From: an uncultured Oscillospiraceae bacterium
Lineage (GTDB): Bacteria; Bacillota; Clostridia; Oscillospirales; Oscillospiraceae
DNA: 64,000 nt
Direction of reading: 5' to 3'
Assembly: GCA_934659425.1 (NCBI GenBank)
Contig: CAKUHU010000006.1
Span: forward strand, 1 to 64,000
The position numbers and the translations under genes were made by a program. Each line of letters begins with the position of its first letter. Position 1 is the first letter of the stretch. The notes below the pieces were generated by a model that saw only the letters and a program-made list of their open reading frames with translations, was not told where the DNA came from and did not search any database. This document shows positions 41,646 to 51,442 of this stretch, one piece after another.

Positions 41646-41903
41646 AGCGCCTGTTTGGGCGCGTGATGCGATGATGCGGGAGATTGCTCGGAAACGAGGT
41701 AACTTCCGCGGAGTATGTCCGTTTGATCGGGCGGCTGAGGACCTCTGTGCCAGCGTATATCGCCGTGCTGAGGCAGAACCGGCCGGATAATCCCTGCCGG
41801 TTTTCTTTCTGCCATGGAGTGATACGCACGAGAAAGTGGACAGAAAAGTTCTCACCGTACGAAGCGTGACAAGCACCAACCGACACTTCGTATGTATTTA
41901 AGG
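41646..41903 (+). promoter_or_regulatory. Structured leader of the S10 operon with attenuator-like hairpin
   Basis: The 5' leader before rpsJ is gene-free and structured. GCGCC-TGTTT-GGGCGC forms near its start (about 41647). AACCGGC (41777-41783) with GCCGGTT (41796-41802) forms a hairpin followed by TTCTTT, like a weak terminator. TACGAAG/CTTCGTA (41858-41892) forms one just before the ribosome site. Ribosomal operon leaders often bind a ribosomal protein for feedback; which protein, if any, binds here is unknown. Confidence 0.5.
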
Positions 41904-41913
41904 AGGAAATCAC

Positions 41914-42228
41914 ATGGCAGTTCAAAAAGAAATGATCCGCATCCGCCTGAAGGCTTATGACCATCAGCTCATTGACCAGAGTGCGGAGAAGATCGTGGAG
42001 ACCGCCAAGCGCACCGGCGCCGCCGTCTCCGGCCCCATCCCCCTTCCCACTAAGAAGGAGGTCGTCACCATCCTGCGCTCTCCCCACAAATATAAGGACA
42101 GCCGGGAACAGTTTGAACGCCGTACCCACAAGCGGCTCATCGACGTCATCAAGCCCTCCCCCAAGACCGTGGAGGCCCTGATGAGCCTGGAGCTTCCCGC
42201 TGGTGTGGACATCGAGATCAAGCTGTAA
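41914..42228 (+). CDS. rpsJ: Ribosomal protein S10
   Basis: A 104-residue 30S head protein, also NusE in antitermination. It shows [37 protein letters not shown] and [13 protein letters not shown]. First gene of the S10-spc-alpha super-operon, after AAGGAGG. A 126-base gap to rplC holds no gene and no clear terminator. Confidence 0.97.
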   Translation: MAVQKEMIRIRLKAYDHQLIDQSAEKIVETAKRTGAAVSGPIPLPTKKEVVTILRSPHKYKDSREQFERRTHKRLIDVIKPSPKTVEALMSLELPAGVDIEIKL

Positions 42229-42354
42229 GTTCTGCATTTCATTTGTTTGTACCGCGGCCCGGCGCGTTTTGAGCTGGGCGGGTCAAGTTGGCCGAGCAAT
42301 GGCAGCCAATGGCCACCTCGTCCAACCAATAACCTGAATTAAGGAGGAAAACAC

Positions 42355-43080
42355 ATGGAAAAGGCCATCATCGGCAAGAAGGTCGGCATGACGCAGATCT
42401 TCGACGAAGCGGGCCACGTGATCCCGGTCACCGTCATTGAAGCGGGCCCCTGCACCGTCGTGCAGAAGAAGACCGAGGAGAAGGACGGTTACAACGCCGT
42501 GCAGCTGGGTTACCGGGACGTGCCCGAGCGCAAGCTCACCAAGCCTGAACTGGGTCATCTGAAAAAGGCTGGCGAGGGTGTGCTCAAAAAGGTTCTGAAA
42601 GAGTTCAAGCTCGAAAACTGCGATCAGCTCAACGTAGGCGACGTAGTCACTTGCGATGTGTTCGCTGAGGGCGACCGGGTGGATGTCACCGGCATCAGCA
42701 AGGGCCATGGCTACCAGGGCGTCATCAAGCGCTGCAATGCCCACCGGCTCAAGGAGACCCACGGCACCGGCCCGGTTCACCGCCATGCCGGTTCTTTCGG
42801 CTCCAGCACCGACCCTTCCCGGATCTTTAAGGGCAAGATGGGCGCTGGTCACATGGGCGTGGAGCAGGTCACTGTTTTGAACCTGGACGTCATCAAGGTG
42901 GACACAGAGCTTGGTGTCATCGCTGTGCGGGGCGCCGTTCCTGGACCCAAGGGCGGTGTGGTGTATCTGCGCAACAGCGTCATCAACGTCAAGGAGAAGG
43001 GCGCTGCCGCTGACATCAGCAAGAACCCGCAGAAGGCGTCCGGCCGGAATCCCCAGAAGGCTTCGGCCCGTAACGCTTAA
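42355..43080 (+). CDS. rplC: Ribosomal protein L3
   Basis: A 241-residue 50S assembly initiator. It begins [17 protein letters not shown] and has the loop [18 protein letters not shown] and [13 protein letters not shown]. It is about 30 residues longer than usual through a C-terminal tail with an imperfect repeat, [18 protein letters not shown], that probably lies on the ribosome surface. Preceded by AAGGAGG. Confidence 0.97.
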   Translation: MEKAIIGKKVGMTQIFDEAGHVIPVTVIEAGPCTVVQKKTEEKDGYNAVQLGYRDVPERKLTKPELGHLKKAGEGVLKKVLKEFKLENCDQLNVGDVVTCDVFAEGDRVDVTGISKGHGYQGVIKRCNAHRLKETHGTGPVHRHAGSFGSSTDPSRIFKGKMGAGHMGVEQVTVLNLDVIKVDTELGVIAVRGAVPGPKGGVVYLRNSVINVKEKGAAADISKNPQKASGRNPQKASARNA

Positions 43081-43098
43081 GGAGAGGAGAGAAGAGAC

Positions 43099-43716
43099 AT
43101 GCCTAAGGCTAACGTTTATGATATGACGGGCAAGGAGAAATCTGAAAAGATCGACTTGCCCGAGGCCATTTTCGGTATCGAGCCCAACGTCAGCGTCATG
43201 CATGACGTGGTGAAGAACCACTTGGCCAACTGCCGGCAGGGCACCCAGAGCGCGCTGACCCGTGCGGAGGTCTCCGGCGGCGGCAGAAAGCCCTGGCGTC
43301 AGAAGGGCACCGGCCGGGCTCGTCAGGGCTCCACCCGGGCTCCCCAGTGGACCCACGGCGGAATCGTGTTCGCCCCCAAGCCCCGCTCCTACCGCTATAC
43401 CCTGAACAAGAAGGTTCGCCGCTTGGCGCTGAAATCCGCCCTCTCTGCCAAGGCTGCCGAGGGAAAGGTTCTGGTGGTGGACGGCTTGTCCATGGACGAG
43501 ATCAAGACCAAGAGCTTCCAGGGCTTCCTGGACGCTGTGGACTCCAAGAAGGCGCTGGTGGTCACTACCTGCCCCAACGTGGTGAAGTCCGCTCGGAACA
43601 TCCCGGGTGTCGTGACCTCTCCCGCTCAGCTCATCAATGTCTACGACATTATGAATGCCAATGAGTTCATCGTGGACAAGGCTGCCCTGGCTGTTATCGA
43701 GGAGGTGTTCGCATAA
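43099..43716 (+). CDS. rplD: Ribosomal protein L4
   Basis: A 205-residue 50S exit-tunnel protein. The extended loop is seen in [19 protein letters not shown] followed by [15 protein letters not shown]. In some bacteria L4 represses the S10 operon. Its TAA shares a base with the rplW ATG. Confidence 0.97.
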   Translation: MPKANVYDMTGKEKSEKIDLPEAIFGIEPNVSVMHDVVKNHLANCRQGTQSALTRAEVSGGGRKPWRQKGTGRARQGSTRAPQWTHGGIVFAPKPRSYRYTLNKKVRRLALKSALSAKAAEGKVLVVDGLSMDEIKTKSFQGFLDAVDSKKALVVTTCPNVVKSARNIPGVVTSPAQLINVYDIMNANEFIVDKAALAVIEEVFA

Positions 43717-44015
43717 TGGCTTCCAATGCTTACGACATCATCAAGCGGCCCATCATCACCGAGCGGTCGATGAGCGGGACGGAGAACAAAAAGTACACCT
43801 TTGAGGTGGCGAAGGATGCCAACAAGATCGAGATCGCCAAAGCGGTGGAGGAGATTTTTGGGGTAAAGGTGGCCAAGGTCAACACCCTGAACATGCAGGG
43901 GAAGGCCAAGCGCACCGGCCGATTCCCGGCTGGCCGCCGCCCGGCCTGGAAGAAGGCGATGGTCACCCTGACGCCGGATTCCAAGTCCATCGAGATCTTC
44001 GAGGGCATGGTGTAA
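43716..44015 (+). CDS. rplW: Ribosomal protein L23
   Basis: A 99-residue 50S protein at the tunnel exit, where trigger factor and SRP dock. It has [13 protein letters not shown] and the extended loop [19 protein letters not shown]. One-base overlap with rplD. Confidence 0.97.
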   Translation: MASNAYDIIKRPIITERSMSGTENKKYTFEVAKDANKIEIAKAVEEIFGVKVAKVNTLNMQGKAKRTGRFPAGRRPAWKKAMVTLTPDSKSIEIFEGMV

Positions 44016-44029
44016 GGAGGAATTGAGAA

Positions 44030-44863
44030 ATGGCTATTAAGACGTATAAGCCCACAACCCCCTCCCGGCGCCACATGACCGTGTCCGCCTTCGAGGGGAT
44101 CGACAAGAAGGTCAAGCCTGAGCGCAGCCTTCTGGAGAACCTGAAAAAGAACGCTGGCCGCAACAGCTACGGCCGCATCACCGTCCGCCACCGCGGTGGC
44201 GGCAACAAGAGGAAGTACCGCATCGTGGACTTCAAGCGGGACAAGGCCGGCAAGGCCACCGTGGTCAACCTGCAGTACGATCCTAACCGCTCTGCTAACA
44301 TCGCCCTCATTGAGTACGAAGACGGCGAGCGCCGCTATATCTTGGCTCCTGTGGGATTGAAGGCCGGCCACATCATTATGACTGGCTCCGGCGCCGACAT
44401 CCTGCCCGGCAATGCCCTCCCCATCAGCGAGATCCCTGTGGGCACTATGATCCACAACATTGAGCTCTACCCCGGCAAGGGTGGCCAGTTGGTCCGTTCC
44501 GCCGGCGTTGCCGCTCAGCTGATGGCCAAGGAGAACGGTGTGGCGCAGGTCCGGCTTCCCTCCGGCGAGATGCGTTATATCCGGCTGGACTGCATGGCCA
44601 CCATCGGCCAGGTGGGTAACACCGACCATGAGAATATCCAGATCGGCAAGGCAGGCCGGAAGCGCCACATGGGCTGGCGGCCCACCGTCCGCGGCTCTGT
44701 CATGAACCCCAACGACCACCCCCACGGCGGCGGCGAGGGCAAGAGCCCGGTCGGCCGTCCCGGCCCGGTCACTCCTTGGGGCAAGCCCGCTATGGGCTAC
44801 AAGACCCGCAAGGGCAAGAACCGCACCGAGAAGTTCATCGTCAAGCACCGCAACGCGAAGTAA
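44030..44863 (+). CDS. rplB: Ribosomal protein L2
   Basis: A 277-residue core 50S protein near the peptidyl transferase centre. It has [34 protein letters not shown] and the conserved [20 protein letters not shown] with the essential His. Complete, after AAGGAGG. Confidence 0.98.
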   Translation: MAIKTYKPTTPSRRHMTVSAFEGIDKKVKPERSLLENLKKNAGRNSYGRITVRHRGGGNKRKYRIVDFKRDKAGKATVVNLQYDPNRSANIALIEYEDGERRYILAPVGLKAGHIIMTGSGADILPGNALPISEIPVGTMIHNIELYPGKGGQLVRSAGVAAQLMAKENGVAQVRLPSGEMRYIRLDCMATIGQVGNTDHENIQIGKAGRKRHMGWRPTVRGSVMNPNDHPHGGGEGKSPVGRPGPVTPWGKPAMGYKTRKGKNRTEKFIVKHRNAK

Positions 44864-44878
44864 GGAGGAGAGTAAAAC

Positions 44879-45151
44879 ATGTCTCGTAGCATCAAGAAAG
44901 GCCCGTTTTGCGCCCCCGAGCTGCTCAAGCGGGTCGATGAGCTCAATGCCAAGAACGAGAAGAAGGTTCTGAAGACCTGGAGCCGCGCCTCCACTATCTT
45001 CCCCTCCTTCGTGGGCCACACCTTTGCTGTCCATGACGGCCGCAAGCACGTGCCTGTGTACGTCACGGAAGATATGGTGGGCCATAAGCTGGGCGAATTC
45101 GCCCCCACCCGGACCTTCAAGGGGCATTCGGGCAGCAAGACCGGTAAGTAA
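44879..45151 (+). CDS. rpsS: Ribosomal protein S19
   Basis: A 90-residue 30S head protein. It starts [18 protein letters not shown] and includes [19 protein letters not shown] and [15 protein letters not shown]. Normal length and order between L2 and L22. Confidence 0.97.
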   Translation: MSRSIKKGPFCAPELLKRVDELNAKNEKKVLKTWSRASTIFPSFVGHTFAVHDGRKHVPVYVTEDMVGHKLGEFAPTRTFKGHSGSKTGK

Positions 45152-45165
45152 GGAGGAGAGAGAAT

Positions 45166-45498
45166 ATGGAAGCGAAAGCAGTTCTGAGATACGCCCGTAT
45201 CTCTCCCCGTAAGGTCGGCATCGTGTGTGACCTCATCCGGGGCAAGAGCGTGGCTCAGGCCACAGCCATCCTCATGACCACTCCCAAGGCTGCCTCTGAG
45301 CTTCTGCTGAAGCTCTTGAAGAGCGCGGCAGCCAATGCGGAGAACAACCACCAGATGGACCCTGAGAAGCTGTATGTCTCCGAGGCCTTTGCCACCCCCG
45401 GCCCCATCATCAAAAGGATCATGCCCCGGGCCCAGGGCCGCGCCTATCGGATCAACAAGCGCACTTCTCACATCACCATCGCGGTGGCTGAGCGCTAA
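45166..45498 (+). CDS. rplV: Ribosomal protein L22
   Basis: A 110-residue 50S protein whose beta-hairpin lines the exit tunnel. [18 protein letters not shown] is at the N-terminus and [20 protein letters not shown] is the hairpin. Preceded by AAGGAGG. Confidence 0.97.
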   Translation: MEAKAVLRYARISPRKVGIVCDLIRGKSVAQATAILMTTPKAASELLLKLLKSAAANAENNHQMDPEKLYVSEAFATPGPIIKRIMPRAQGRAYRINKRTSHITIAVAER

Positions 45499-45513
45499 GG
45501 GAGGAGGAAGAGT

Positions 45514-46383
45514 ATGGGACAAAAAGTCAATCCCCACGGCCTGCGCGTGGGTGTCATCAAGGATTGGGACTCCCGCTGGTACGCCAAAAATGAACTGGTT
45601 GGCGATTTGCTGGTGGAAGATCACAAGATCCGTGAGTACCTGAAGAAGACCCTGTATTCCGCTGGGGTCCCCAAGATCGAGATCGAGCGCGACAGCGCCA
45701 AGGTCCGGATTTATCTCCACTGTGCCAGACCCGGCGTAGTCATCGGCAAGGGTGGCACGGAGATCGAGCGCATCCGCCTCCAGGTGGAGAAGCTCATCGG
45801 TAAGAGCGTGGCGCTGAACGTCATCGAGGTCAAGAGCCCCGACACCGACGCCCAGCTGGTGGCAGAGAACATCGCCCAGCAGTTGGAGGCCAGAATCGCC
45901 CACCGCCGGGCCATGAAGAACGCCATGGGCCGCGCTATGCGCTCCGGCGCTCTGGGCATCAAGGTCTCTTGCTCCGGCCGCCTGGGCGGGCGCGAGATCG
46001 CCGGCATCGAGCACTATCATGACGGCACGATTCCCCTGCAGACCCTCCGCGCTGATATTGATTACGGCTTTACGGAGGCCCACACTACCTACGGCCGGAT
46101 CGGCGTAAAGGTGTGGATCTACAAAGGGGAGGTTCTGACGCAAACCCTGCGGACTACTCCCCGCACTTTGGATACCAAGAACTTTAAGGAGCGGCCTGAG
46201 CGCCCCCGCCGGGACCGTCGGGACGGCGACCGCCGCAACGGCGGTTTCCGTAAGGGCGGCCGGGACGGTGACCGCCGTCAGAGCGGCCCCACCTACAACC
46301 GGGTCCAGAGCCGTCCGGCTCCCAGACCCGCCGCCCCTGTCGCTGAGAGCGTCCCTGAGATTCAGGAAGGAGGCCAGGAGTAA
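45514..46383 (+). CDS. rpsC: Ribosomal protein S3 with long basic/acidic tail
   Basis: A 289-residue 30S head protein, about 65-70 residues longer than usual. The KH domain ([20 protein letters not shown]) and C-terminal domain ([18 protein letters not shown]) are standard. A low-complexity tail from about residue 220 follows, rich in Arg, Asp and Gly ([19 protein letters not shown]) and then Pro/Ala. Such tails occur in some Firmicutes and are probably disordered. It is adjacent to rplP without a gap. Confidence 0.97.
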   Translation: MGQKVNPHGLRVGVIKDWDSRWYAKNELVGDLLVEDHKIREYLKKTLYSAGVPKIEIERDSAKVRIYLHCARPGVVIGKGGTEIERIRLQVEKLIGKSVALNVIEVKSPDTDAQLVAENIAQQLEARIAHRRAMKNAMGRAMRSGALGIKVSCSGRLGGREIAGIEHYHDGTIPLQTLRADIDYGFTEAHTTYGRIGVKVWIYKGEVLTQTLRTTPRTLDTKNFKERPERPRRDRRDGDRRNGGFRKGGRDGDRRQSGPTYNRVQSRPAPRPAAPVAESVPEIQEGGQE

Positions 46384-46821
46384 ATGCTGCTGCCCAAGAG
46401 AAGCAAATACCGCCGTGTTCACCGCGGCCGCATGACCGGCAAGGCCACCCGCGGCAATACCGTGAGCTACGGTGAGTGGGGACTCCAGACCCTGGAGCCC
46501 GCGTGGATCACCTCCAACCAGATCGAGGCCGCCCGTGTGGCCATGACCCGTCACACCAAGCGCGGCGGTAAGGTCTGGATCAAGATCTTCCCCGACAAGC
46601 CCGTGACCAAGAAGGCGCTCGGTACCCGTATGGGTTCCGGTAAGGGCGCCCCTGAGTATTGGGTCGCTGTGGTCAAGCCTGAGCGCGTCATGTTTGAGAT
46701 CGCCGGTGTCAGCGAGGAAGTGGCCAAGGAGGCCCTCCGCCTTGCCAGCCATAAGCTGCCGGTCAAGTGCAAGATCGTCAAAAGAGAAGAAACCCCTGTG
46801 ACCGAGAATGGTGGTGAATGA
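46384..46821 (+). CDS. rplP: Ribosomal protein L16
   Basis: A 145-residue 50S protein near the A-site. It starts [19 protein letters not shown], with [20 protein letters not shown] and [18 protein letters not shown]. It begins right after the rpsC stop and its stop overlaps a possible rpmC start. Confidence 0.97.
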   Translation: MLLPKRSKYRRVHRGRMTGKATRGNTVSYGEWGLQTLEPAWITSNQIEAARVAMTRHTKRGGKVWIKIFPDKPVTKKALGTRMGSGKGAPEYWVAVVKPERVMFEIAGVSEEVAKEALRLASHKLPVKCKIVKREETPVTENGGE

Positions 46822-46823
46822 AG

Positions 46824-47021
46824 ATGAAAGCGAATGACGTCCGTAAAATGAGCGCCGCCGAGTTGGAGCAAAAACTGGGCGAGTTGAAGAAGGACCTGTT
46901 TCAGCTCCGTCTTCAGCACGCGACCAATCAGCTGGACAACCCCGTGAAGATCGCTGAGGTCAAGCGGGACATTGCCCGGGTCAAGACCATCATCCGCGAG
47001 CAAGAGCTCGCCGGCCGATAA
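46824..47021 (+). CDS. rpmC: Ribosomal protein L29
   Basis: A 65-residue helical hairpin protein of the 50S exit site. It has MKANDVRKMSAAELEQKL and LFQLRLQHATNQLDNP. ATG 46824 is preferred because GGTGGTG is then nine bases upstream; ATG 46818, overlapping the rplP stop, is the alternative and adds two residues. Confidence 0.95.
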   Translation: MKANDVRKMSAAELEQKLGELKKDLFQLRLQHATNQLDNPVKIAEVKRDIARVKTIIREQELAGR

Positions 47022-47034
47022 GGAGGAGTAAGAC

Positions 47035-47301
47035 ATGAGCGAAGAAAAGCGCACTTCTTCCCGCAAGACCAGAGTCGGCCTGGTGGTCTCCGATAAGATG
47101 GATAAGACCGTTGTGGTGGCCATCGCCGACCGTGTGGCCCATCCCCTGTATAAGAAAATTGTCAAGAGGACCTACAAACTCAAGGCCCACGATGAGCAGA
47201 ACGCCTGCGGCGTGGGTGACCGCGTGCGGGTCATGGAGACCCGGCCCCTCAGCAAGGACAAGCGCTGGCGCGTGGTCGAGATCCTTGAGAAGGCCAAATA
47301 A
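47035..47301 (+). CDS. rpsQ: Ribosomal protein S17
   Basis: An 88-residue OB-fold 30S protein. Core: [19 protein letters not shown], followed by [20 protein letters not shown] and [12 protein letters not shown]. Normal length and position. Confidence 0.97.
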   Translation: MSEEKRTSSRKTRVGLVVSDKMDKTVVVAIADRVAHPLYKKIVKRTYKLKAHDEQNACGVGDRVRVMETRPLSKDKRWRVVEILEKAK

Positions 47302-47313
47302 GGAGGTGCCAGT

Positions 47314-47682
47314 ATGATTCAGCAGGAAAGCTATCTGAAGGTGGCCGATAATACCGGCGCCAAAGAGATCAAAACCATCCGGGTGCTGGGCGGCTCCAAG
47401 CGGAAGTTCGGCAACATCGGTGATGTGGTAGTGGCCTCCGTCCGGAAGGCCCAGCCCGGCGGCACAGTGAAGAAGGGCGAAGTGGTCAAGGCCGTTATCG
47501 TCCGCACCGCCAAGGGCATCCACCGCCCCGACGGCAGCTATGTCCGCTTTGACGAGAATGCCGCCGTCCTCATCAAGGATGATAAGAATCCCCGTGGTAC
47601 CCGTATCTTTGGGCCGGTGGCCCGTGAGCTGCGCGACAAGGATTATATGAAGATCCTGTCCCTGGCTCCCGAAGTGCTGTAA
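47314..47682 (+). CDS. rplN: Ribosomal protein L14
   Basis: A 122-residue 50S interface protein. It starts [19 protein letters not shown], with [20 protein letters not shown] and the C-terminal [14 protein letters not shown]. Complete. Confidence 0.98.
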   Translation: MIQQESYLKVADNTGAKEIKTIRVLGGSKRKFGNIGDVVVASVRKAQPGGTVKKGEVVKAVIVRTAKGIHRPDGSYVRFDENAAVLIKDDKNPRGTRIFGPVARELRDKDYMKILSLAPEVL

Positions 47683-47699
47683 GGGGGTAGGAAGAGAAC

Positions 47700-48017
47700 A
47701 TGAATAATATGAGCATCAAAAAAGGCGATACCGTAGTGGTCCTCTCCGGCAAGGACAAGGGCAAGCAGGGCGTGGTCCTGGAGGCTATGCCTGAGACCCG
47801 CAAGGTCATTGTGGAGAAGGTCAATGTGGCCACTCGCCACACCAAGCCCCGCAAGCAGGGTGAGCAGGGCGGCATCGTGAAGAAGGAAGCCCCCATCTAC
47901 GCCTGCAAGGTCATGCGGGTGTGCCCCAAGTGCAGCAAGCCCACCCGGCCCGCCAGCAAGGTCGGCGCCGATGGCAAGCGTGTCCGCATCTGCAAAAAGT
48001 GCGGCGCTGAGATTTGA
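47700..48017 (+). CDS. rplX: Ribosomal protein L24
   Basis: A 105-residue KOW-type 50S assembly protein. It has [20 protein letters not shown] and [20 protein letters not shown]. The C-terminus holds two CxxC pairs (VCPKCSKP and ICKKCGAEI), a zinc-type ribbon seen in some L24. Confidence 0.97.
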   Translation: MNNMSIKKGDTVVVLSGKDKGKQGVVLEAMPETRKVIVEKVNVATRHTKPRKQGEQGGIVKKEAPIYACKVMRVCPKCSKPTRPASKVGADGKRVRICKKCGAEI

Positions 48018-48034
48018 GAGAGGAGGAGTACCAA

Positions 48035-48595
48035 ATGTCTGAGAAGAAAGTGCCCAACCTGAAGGCAAAGTACCAGGCCGAGGTGGCTCCTGCCCTCATG
48101 CAGAAGTTCGGCTACAAGTCTGTTATGCAGATCCCCCGCCTGGATAAGATCGTGGTCAACTGCGGCTGCGGTGAGGCCCGGGATAACTCTAAGGTGCTGG
48201 AGGCTGTTGTGGGCGATCTGACCAAGATCACCGGTCAAAAGGCCATCATCACCAAGGCCAAGAAGTCGGTGGCCAACTTCAAGCTTCGTGAGGAGATGCC
48301 CATCGGCGCCAAGGTCACCCTCCGGGGCGACCGGATGTGGGAGTTCCTGGACCGTCTGTTCAACGTGGCTCTGCCCCGTGTTCGTGACTTCCGGGGCATC
48401 AACCCCAACTCCTTTGACGGCCGCGGCAACTATGCCCTGGGCATCAAGGAGCAGCTGATCTTCCCTGAGATCGAGTATGACAAGATCGACAAGATCCGGG
48501 GCATGGATGTTGTCCTGTGTACCACCGCCAACACCGACGAGGAGGCCCGGGAGCTGCTGACGCTCATCGGCGCTCCCTTCGCGGCCCGGGCGTAA
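48035..48595 (+). CDS. rplE: Ribosomal protein L5
   Basis: A 186-residue 5S rRNA-binding protein of the 50S. It has [39 protein letters not shown] and [22 protein letters not shown] 48035 follows AGGAGGAG; the upstream in-frame ATG at 48014 overlaps rplX and precedes that site. Confidence 0.97.
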   Translation: MSEKKVPNLKAKYQAEVAPALMQKFGYKSVMQIPRLDKIVVNCGCGEARDNSKVLEAVVGDLTKITGQKAIITKAKKSVANFKLREEMPIGAKVTLRGDRMWEFLDRLFNVALPRVRDFRGINPNSFDGRGNYALGIKEQLIFPEIEYDKIDKIRGMDVVLCTTANTDEEARELLTLIGAPFAARA

Positions 48596-48609
48596 GGAGG
48601 GAATACGAG

Positions 48610-48795
48610 ATGGCAAAGAAATCTATGATCCTCAAGCAGCAGCGGGAGCCCAAGTTCTCCAGCCGCCGCTATAACCGCTGCAAGATCTGCGGCCGTCCCC
48701 ACGCCTATCTGCGGGACTACGGCATCTGCCGTATCTGTTTCCGTGAGTTGGCTTACAAAGGTCAGATTCCCGGGGTGAAAAAGTCCTCTTGGTAA
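48610..48795 (+). CDS. rpsZ: Ribosomal protein S14, zinc type
   Basis: A 61-residue S14 of the short zinc-binding type. It starts [19 protein letters not shown], and the zinc site is CKICGRP with [13 protein letters not shown] 133-base gap to rpsH holds no recognisable gene or clear terminator. Confidence 0.97.
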   Translation: MAKKSMILKQQREPKFSSRRYNRCKICGRPHAYLRDYGICRICFRELAYKGQIPGVKKSSW

Positions 48796-48928
48796 TTTAC
48801 CAAGGGGCTTTCCCCGGTTATTTGAAACATTTTCCCCAGCGGGCGGACAACAGGTCGAAGAGTACCTACCTTCGATACCTTGCCGCCGGTACAGGCTGTG
48901 CCTGTAACTCTATAAGGAGGTAAAACGT

Positions 48929-49330
48929 ATGCACATCACAGACCCCATTGCGGATATGCTGACCCGCATCCGCAACGCGAACAACGCAAAGCACGACACG
49001 GTTGATGTTCCCGCTTCCAACATGAAGAAGTCCATCGCGCAGATCCTTCTGGATGAGGGCTATATCAAGAACTACCAGTTGATCGACGACGGCACCCAGG
49101 GCATCATCCGTATCACTCTGAAGTACAACCGGCCCAACAAGGAGAAGGTCATCACCGGCCTGCGCCGGGTCTCCAAGCCCGGCCTGCGGGTCTATGCCGG
49201 TGCCGATGAGCTGCCCCGGGTCATCAAGGGGCTGGGCATCGCCATCGTCTCCACTTCCAAGGGCGTTATGACTGACAAGGCCGCCCGGGCTGCCCATGTG
49301 GGCGGCGAAGTCCTGGCTTTCGTCTGGTAA
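48929..49330 (+). CDS. rpsH: Ribosomal protein S8
   Basis: A 133-residue 30S protein, the translational repressor of spc in E. coli. It starts [20 protein letters not shown] and ends [18 protein letters not shown], then GGEVLAFVW. Normal length. Confidence 0.97.
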   Translation: MHITDPIADMLTRIRNANNAKHDTVDVPASNMKKSIAQILLDEGYIKNYQLIDDGTQGIIRITLKYNRPNKEKVITGLRRVSKPGLRVYAGADELPRVIKGLGIAIVSTSKGVMTDKAARAAHVGGEVLAFVW

Positions 49331-49345
49331 GGAGGGGAAAAGAGA

Positions 49346-49894
49346 ATGTCAAGAATTGGTAGAATGCCGATCTCTGTCCCCGCCGGTGTGGACGTGAAGA
49401 TCGAAGCAGGCAATTTGGTCACCGTGAAGGGCCCCAAGGGCACCCTGACCGAGCAACTGAGCCCCGCCATGACCATCACCCAGGAGGGCAGCGAGCTCCA
49501 TGTGACCCGCCCCAACGATGCCAAGGAGAACCGGAGCCTGCATGGCCTGACCCGGAGCCTTCTGCACAACATGGTAGTGGGTGTCACCGAGGGCTTTAAG
49601 AAGAACCTGGAGGTCAACGGTGTCGGTTATCGTGTGGCTAAGGAGGGGACGAAGCTGGTCATGAACCTGGGCTTCTCCCATCAGGTCATCGTGGAGGAGA
49701 CAGAGGGGATCACCATTGAGGTTCCCGATGCCAACCACATCGTCATCAGCGGCCCTGACAAGCAGAAGGTGGGTCAGTTCGCCGCTGAGGTGAGAGAGAA
49801 GAGACCCCCCGAGCCTTATAAGGGCAAGGGAATCAAATATGCTGACGAGGTCATCCGCCGCAAGGAAGGCAAGACCGGCGTCAAGAAGAAATAA
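49346..49894 (+). CDS. rplF: Ribosomal protein L6
   Basis: A 182-residue 50S protein with two L6 folds. [19 protein letters not shown] opens it and the conserved end is [19 protein letters not shown]. Complete. Confidence 0.97.
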   Translation: MSRIGRMPISVPAGVDVKIEAGNLVTVKGPKGTLTEQLSPAMTITQEGSELHVTRPNDAKENRSLHGLTRSLLHNMVVGVTEGFKKNLEVNGVGYRVAKEGTKLVMNLGFSHQVIVEETEGITIEVPDANHIVISGPDKQKVGQFAAEVREKRPPEPYKGKGIKYADEVIRRKEGKTGVKKK

Positions 49895-49908
49895 GGAGGT
49901 GTGCCTAA

Positions 49909-50268
49909 ATGATCAAAAGACCCGATACCAATGCGCAGCGTTTAAAGCGGCATAAGAGAGTCCGTGGGAAAATCTCCGGCACGCCCGAGAGACCCCGTCT
50001 GAACGTGTTCCGCAGCGAGACCAACATCTATGCCCAGATCATCGACGATGTGGCGGGCAAGACCTTGGTTTCCGCTTCCTCCCTGGATAAGGCCTTCGAG
50101 GGTGCTGGCTCCAACTGTGAGGCGGCTAAGAAGGTGGGATTGATGGTGGCCGAGCGCGCCAAGGCCGCCGGCATCACCACCGTGGTTTTCGACCGGGGCG
50201 GCTATGTCTACCACGGCCGTGTGGCGGCTCTGGCCGAAGGTGCCCGTGAGGGCGGCCTGGAATTTTAA
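49909..50268 (+). CDS. rplR: Ribosomal protein L18
   Basis: A 119-residue 5S rRNA-binding protein. It has [20 protein letters not shown] and [20 protein letters not shown]. Preceded by AAGGAGGTG. Confidence 0.97.
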   Translation: MIKRPDTNAQRLKRHKRVRGKISGTPERPRLNVFRSETNIYAQIIDDVAGKTLVSASSLDKAFEGAGSNCEAAKKVGLMVAERAKAAGITTVVFDRGGYVYHGRVAALAEGAREGGLEF

Positions 50269-50285
50269 CGGGAGGAGGAAACGAT

Positions 50286-50789
50286 ATGGCTAATAGATTT
50301 GAAAAAGAGCAGAGCGAGTACAGCGAGAAGCTCGTTTCCCTGAACCGCGTGTCCAAGACCGTCAAGGGCGGCCGCGTCATGAAGTTCGCCGCCCTCATGG
50401 TGGTCGGCGATGAAAAGGGGAACGTGGGCTTCGGCACCGGCAAGGCCGCCGAAGTTCCCGAAGCCATCCGCAAGGGCATCGAGGATGCCAAGAAGCACAT
50501 GATTAAGGTGAGTGTCTCCGGCACCACCATCCCCCACGAGGTCATCGGCGAGTTTGGCGCTGGCCGTGTGATGCTCAAGCCTGCCGCTCCCGGTACCGGC
50601 ATCATCGCCGGCGGCCCGGTGCGTGCTGTCATGGAGGCCGCCGGCATCCGTGACATCCGGGCCAAGTGCCTGCGCTCCAACAACCCCCAGAACGTGGTCT
50701 CCGCCACCTTTGAGGGTCTGAAGTCCCTGCGGACTCCTGAAGAGGTGGCCGCCACCCGGGGCAAGAGCGTAGAAGAGATTGTCGGTTAA
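50286..50789 (+). CDS. rpsE: Ribosomal protein S5
   Basis: A 167-residue 30S accuracy protein. The double-stranded RNA-binding part is [19 protein letters not shown], and the nucleotide-type loop [20 protein letters not shown] precedes the C-terminal domain. Complete. Confidence 0.97.
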   Translation: MANRFEKEQSEYSEKLVSLNRVSKTVKGGRVMKFAALMVVGDEKGNVGFGTGKAAEVPEAIRKGIEDAKKHMIKVSVSGTTIPHEVIGEFGAGRVMLKPAAPGTGIIAGGPVRAVMEAAGIRDIRAKCLRSNNPQNVVSATFEGLKSLRTPEEVAATRGKSVEEIVG

Positions 50790-50804
50790 GGAGGAGGTCT
50801 CGAA

Positions 50805-50987
50805 ATGGCTAATTTGAATATCAAGTTGACGAAGAGCCTGAGCGGACGCCTCGCCAAGCATAAGGCTACTGCCGAGTCTCTGGGCCTGCGGAAGATCGGC
50901 GATGTCGCGGTTCAGCCGGACAACGCCGCTACCCGCGGCAAGATCGCCAGCATCGGTTACCTCCTGCAGGTCACCGAGGACAAGTAA
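50805..50987 (+). CDS. rpmD: Ribosomal protein L30
   Basis: A 60-residue 50S protein. It has [20 protein letters not shown] and [20 protein letters not shown]. Normal bacterial length and place between S5 and L15. Confidence 0.96.
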   Translation: MANLNIKLTKSLSGRLAKHKATAESLGLRKIGDVAVQPDNAATRGKIASIGYLLQVTEDK

Positions 50988-51000
50988 GGAGGAAGCGAGA

Positions 51001-51441
51001 ATGAATCTTCATGATCTTTCCCCCGTGGCCGGCTCCACTCAGGTGGGCAAGCGCAAGGGCCGCGGTCCGGGCACCGGTAACGGTAAAACCGGCGGCCGGG
51101 GTCAAAAGGGTCAAAAGGCCCGCTCCGGCGGCGGAGTGCGCGTGGGATTTGAAGGCGGCCAGATGCCTCTGGCCCGCCGGGTGCCCAAGCGCGGTTTCAC
51201 CAACATCTTTGCCAAGCGTTTGGAGGCCATCAATGTGGCTTCTTTGAACAAATTTGAGGACGGCGCCACCGTCAATGTCTGCGACCTGCTGGAAAAGGGA
51301 ATTCTTTCCAAGTGTGAGTACGGCGTGAAGGTACTGGGCAACGGCTCTCTCAATAAGAAGCTGACGGTCCGGGCCACGGCCTTCTCTGCCTCCGCCAAGG
51401 AAAAAATCGAAGCGGCGGGAGGAAAGGCCGAGGTGATCTGA
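51001..51441 (+). CDS. rplO: Ribosomal protein L15
   Basis: A 146-residue 50S assembly protein. It starts [20 protein letters not shown]; the Gly-rich N-terminal extension [20 protein letters not shown] is typical. ATG 51001 follows AAGGAGGAAG. The secY TTG begins one base after its stop. Confidence 0.97.
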   Translation: MNLHDLSPVAGSTQVGKRKGRGPGTGNGKTGGRGQKGQKARSGGGVRVGFEGGQMPLARRVPKRGFTNIFAKRLEAINVASLNKFEDGATVNVCDLLEKGILSKCEYGVKVLGNGSLNKKLTVRATAFSASAKEKIEAAGGKAEVI

Positions 51442-51442
51442 T

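Noticed and set aside
44797..46752. 651-codon minus-strand frame through the S10 operon
   Set aside because: Antisense to five intact ribosomal protein genes; an artefact of strong codon bias.
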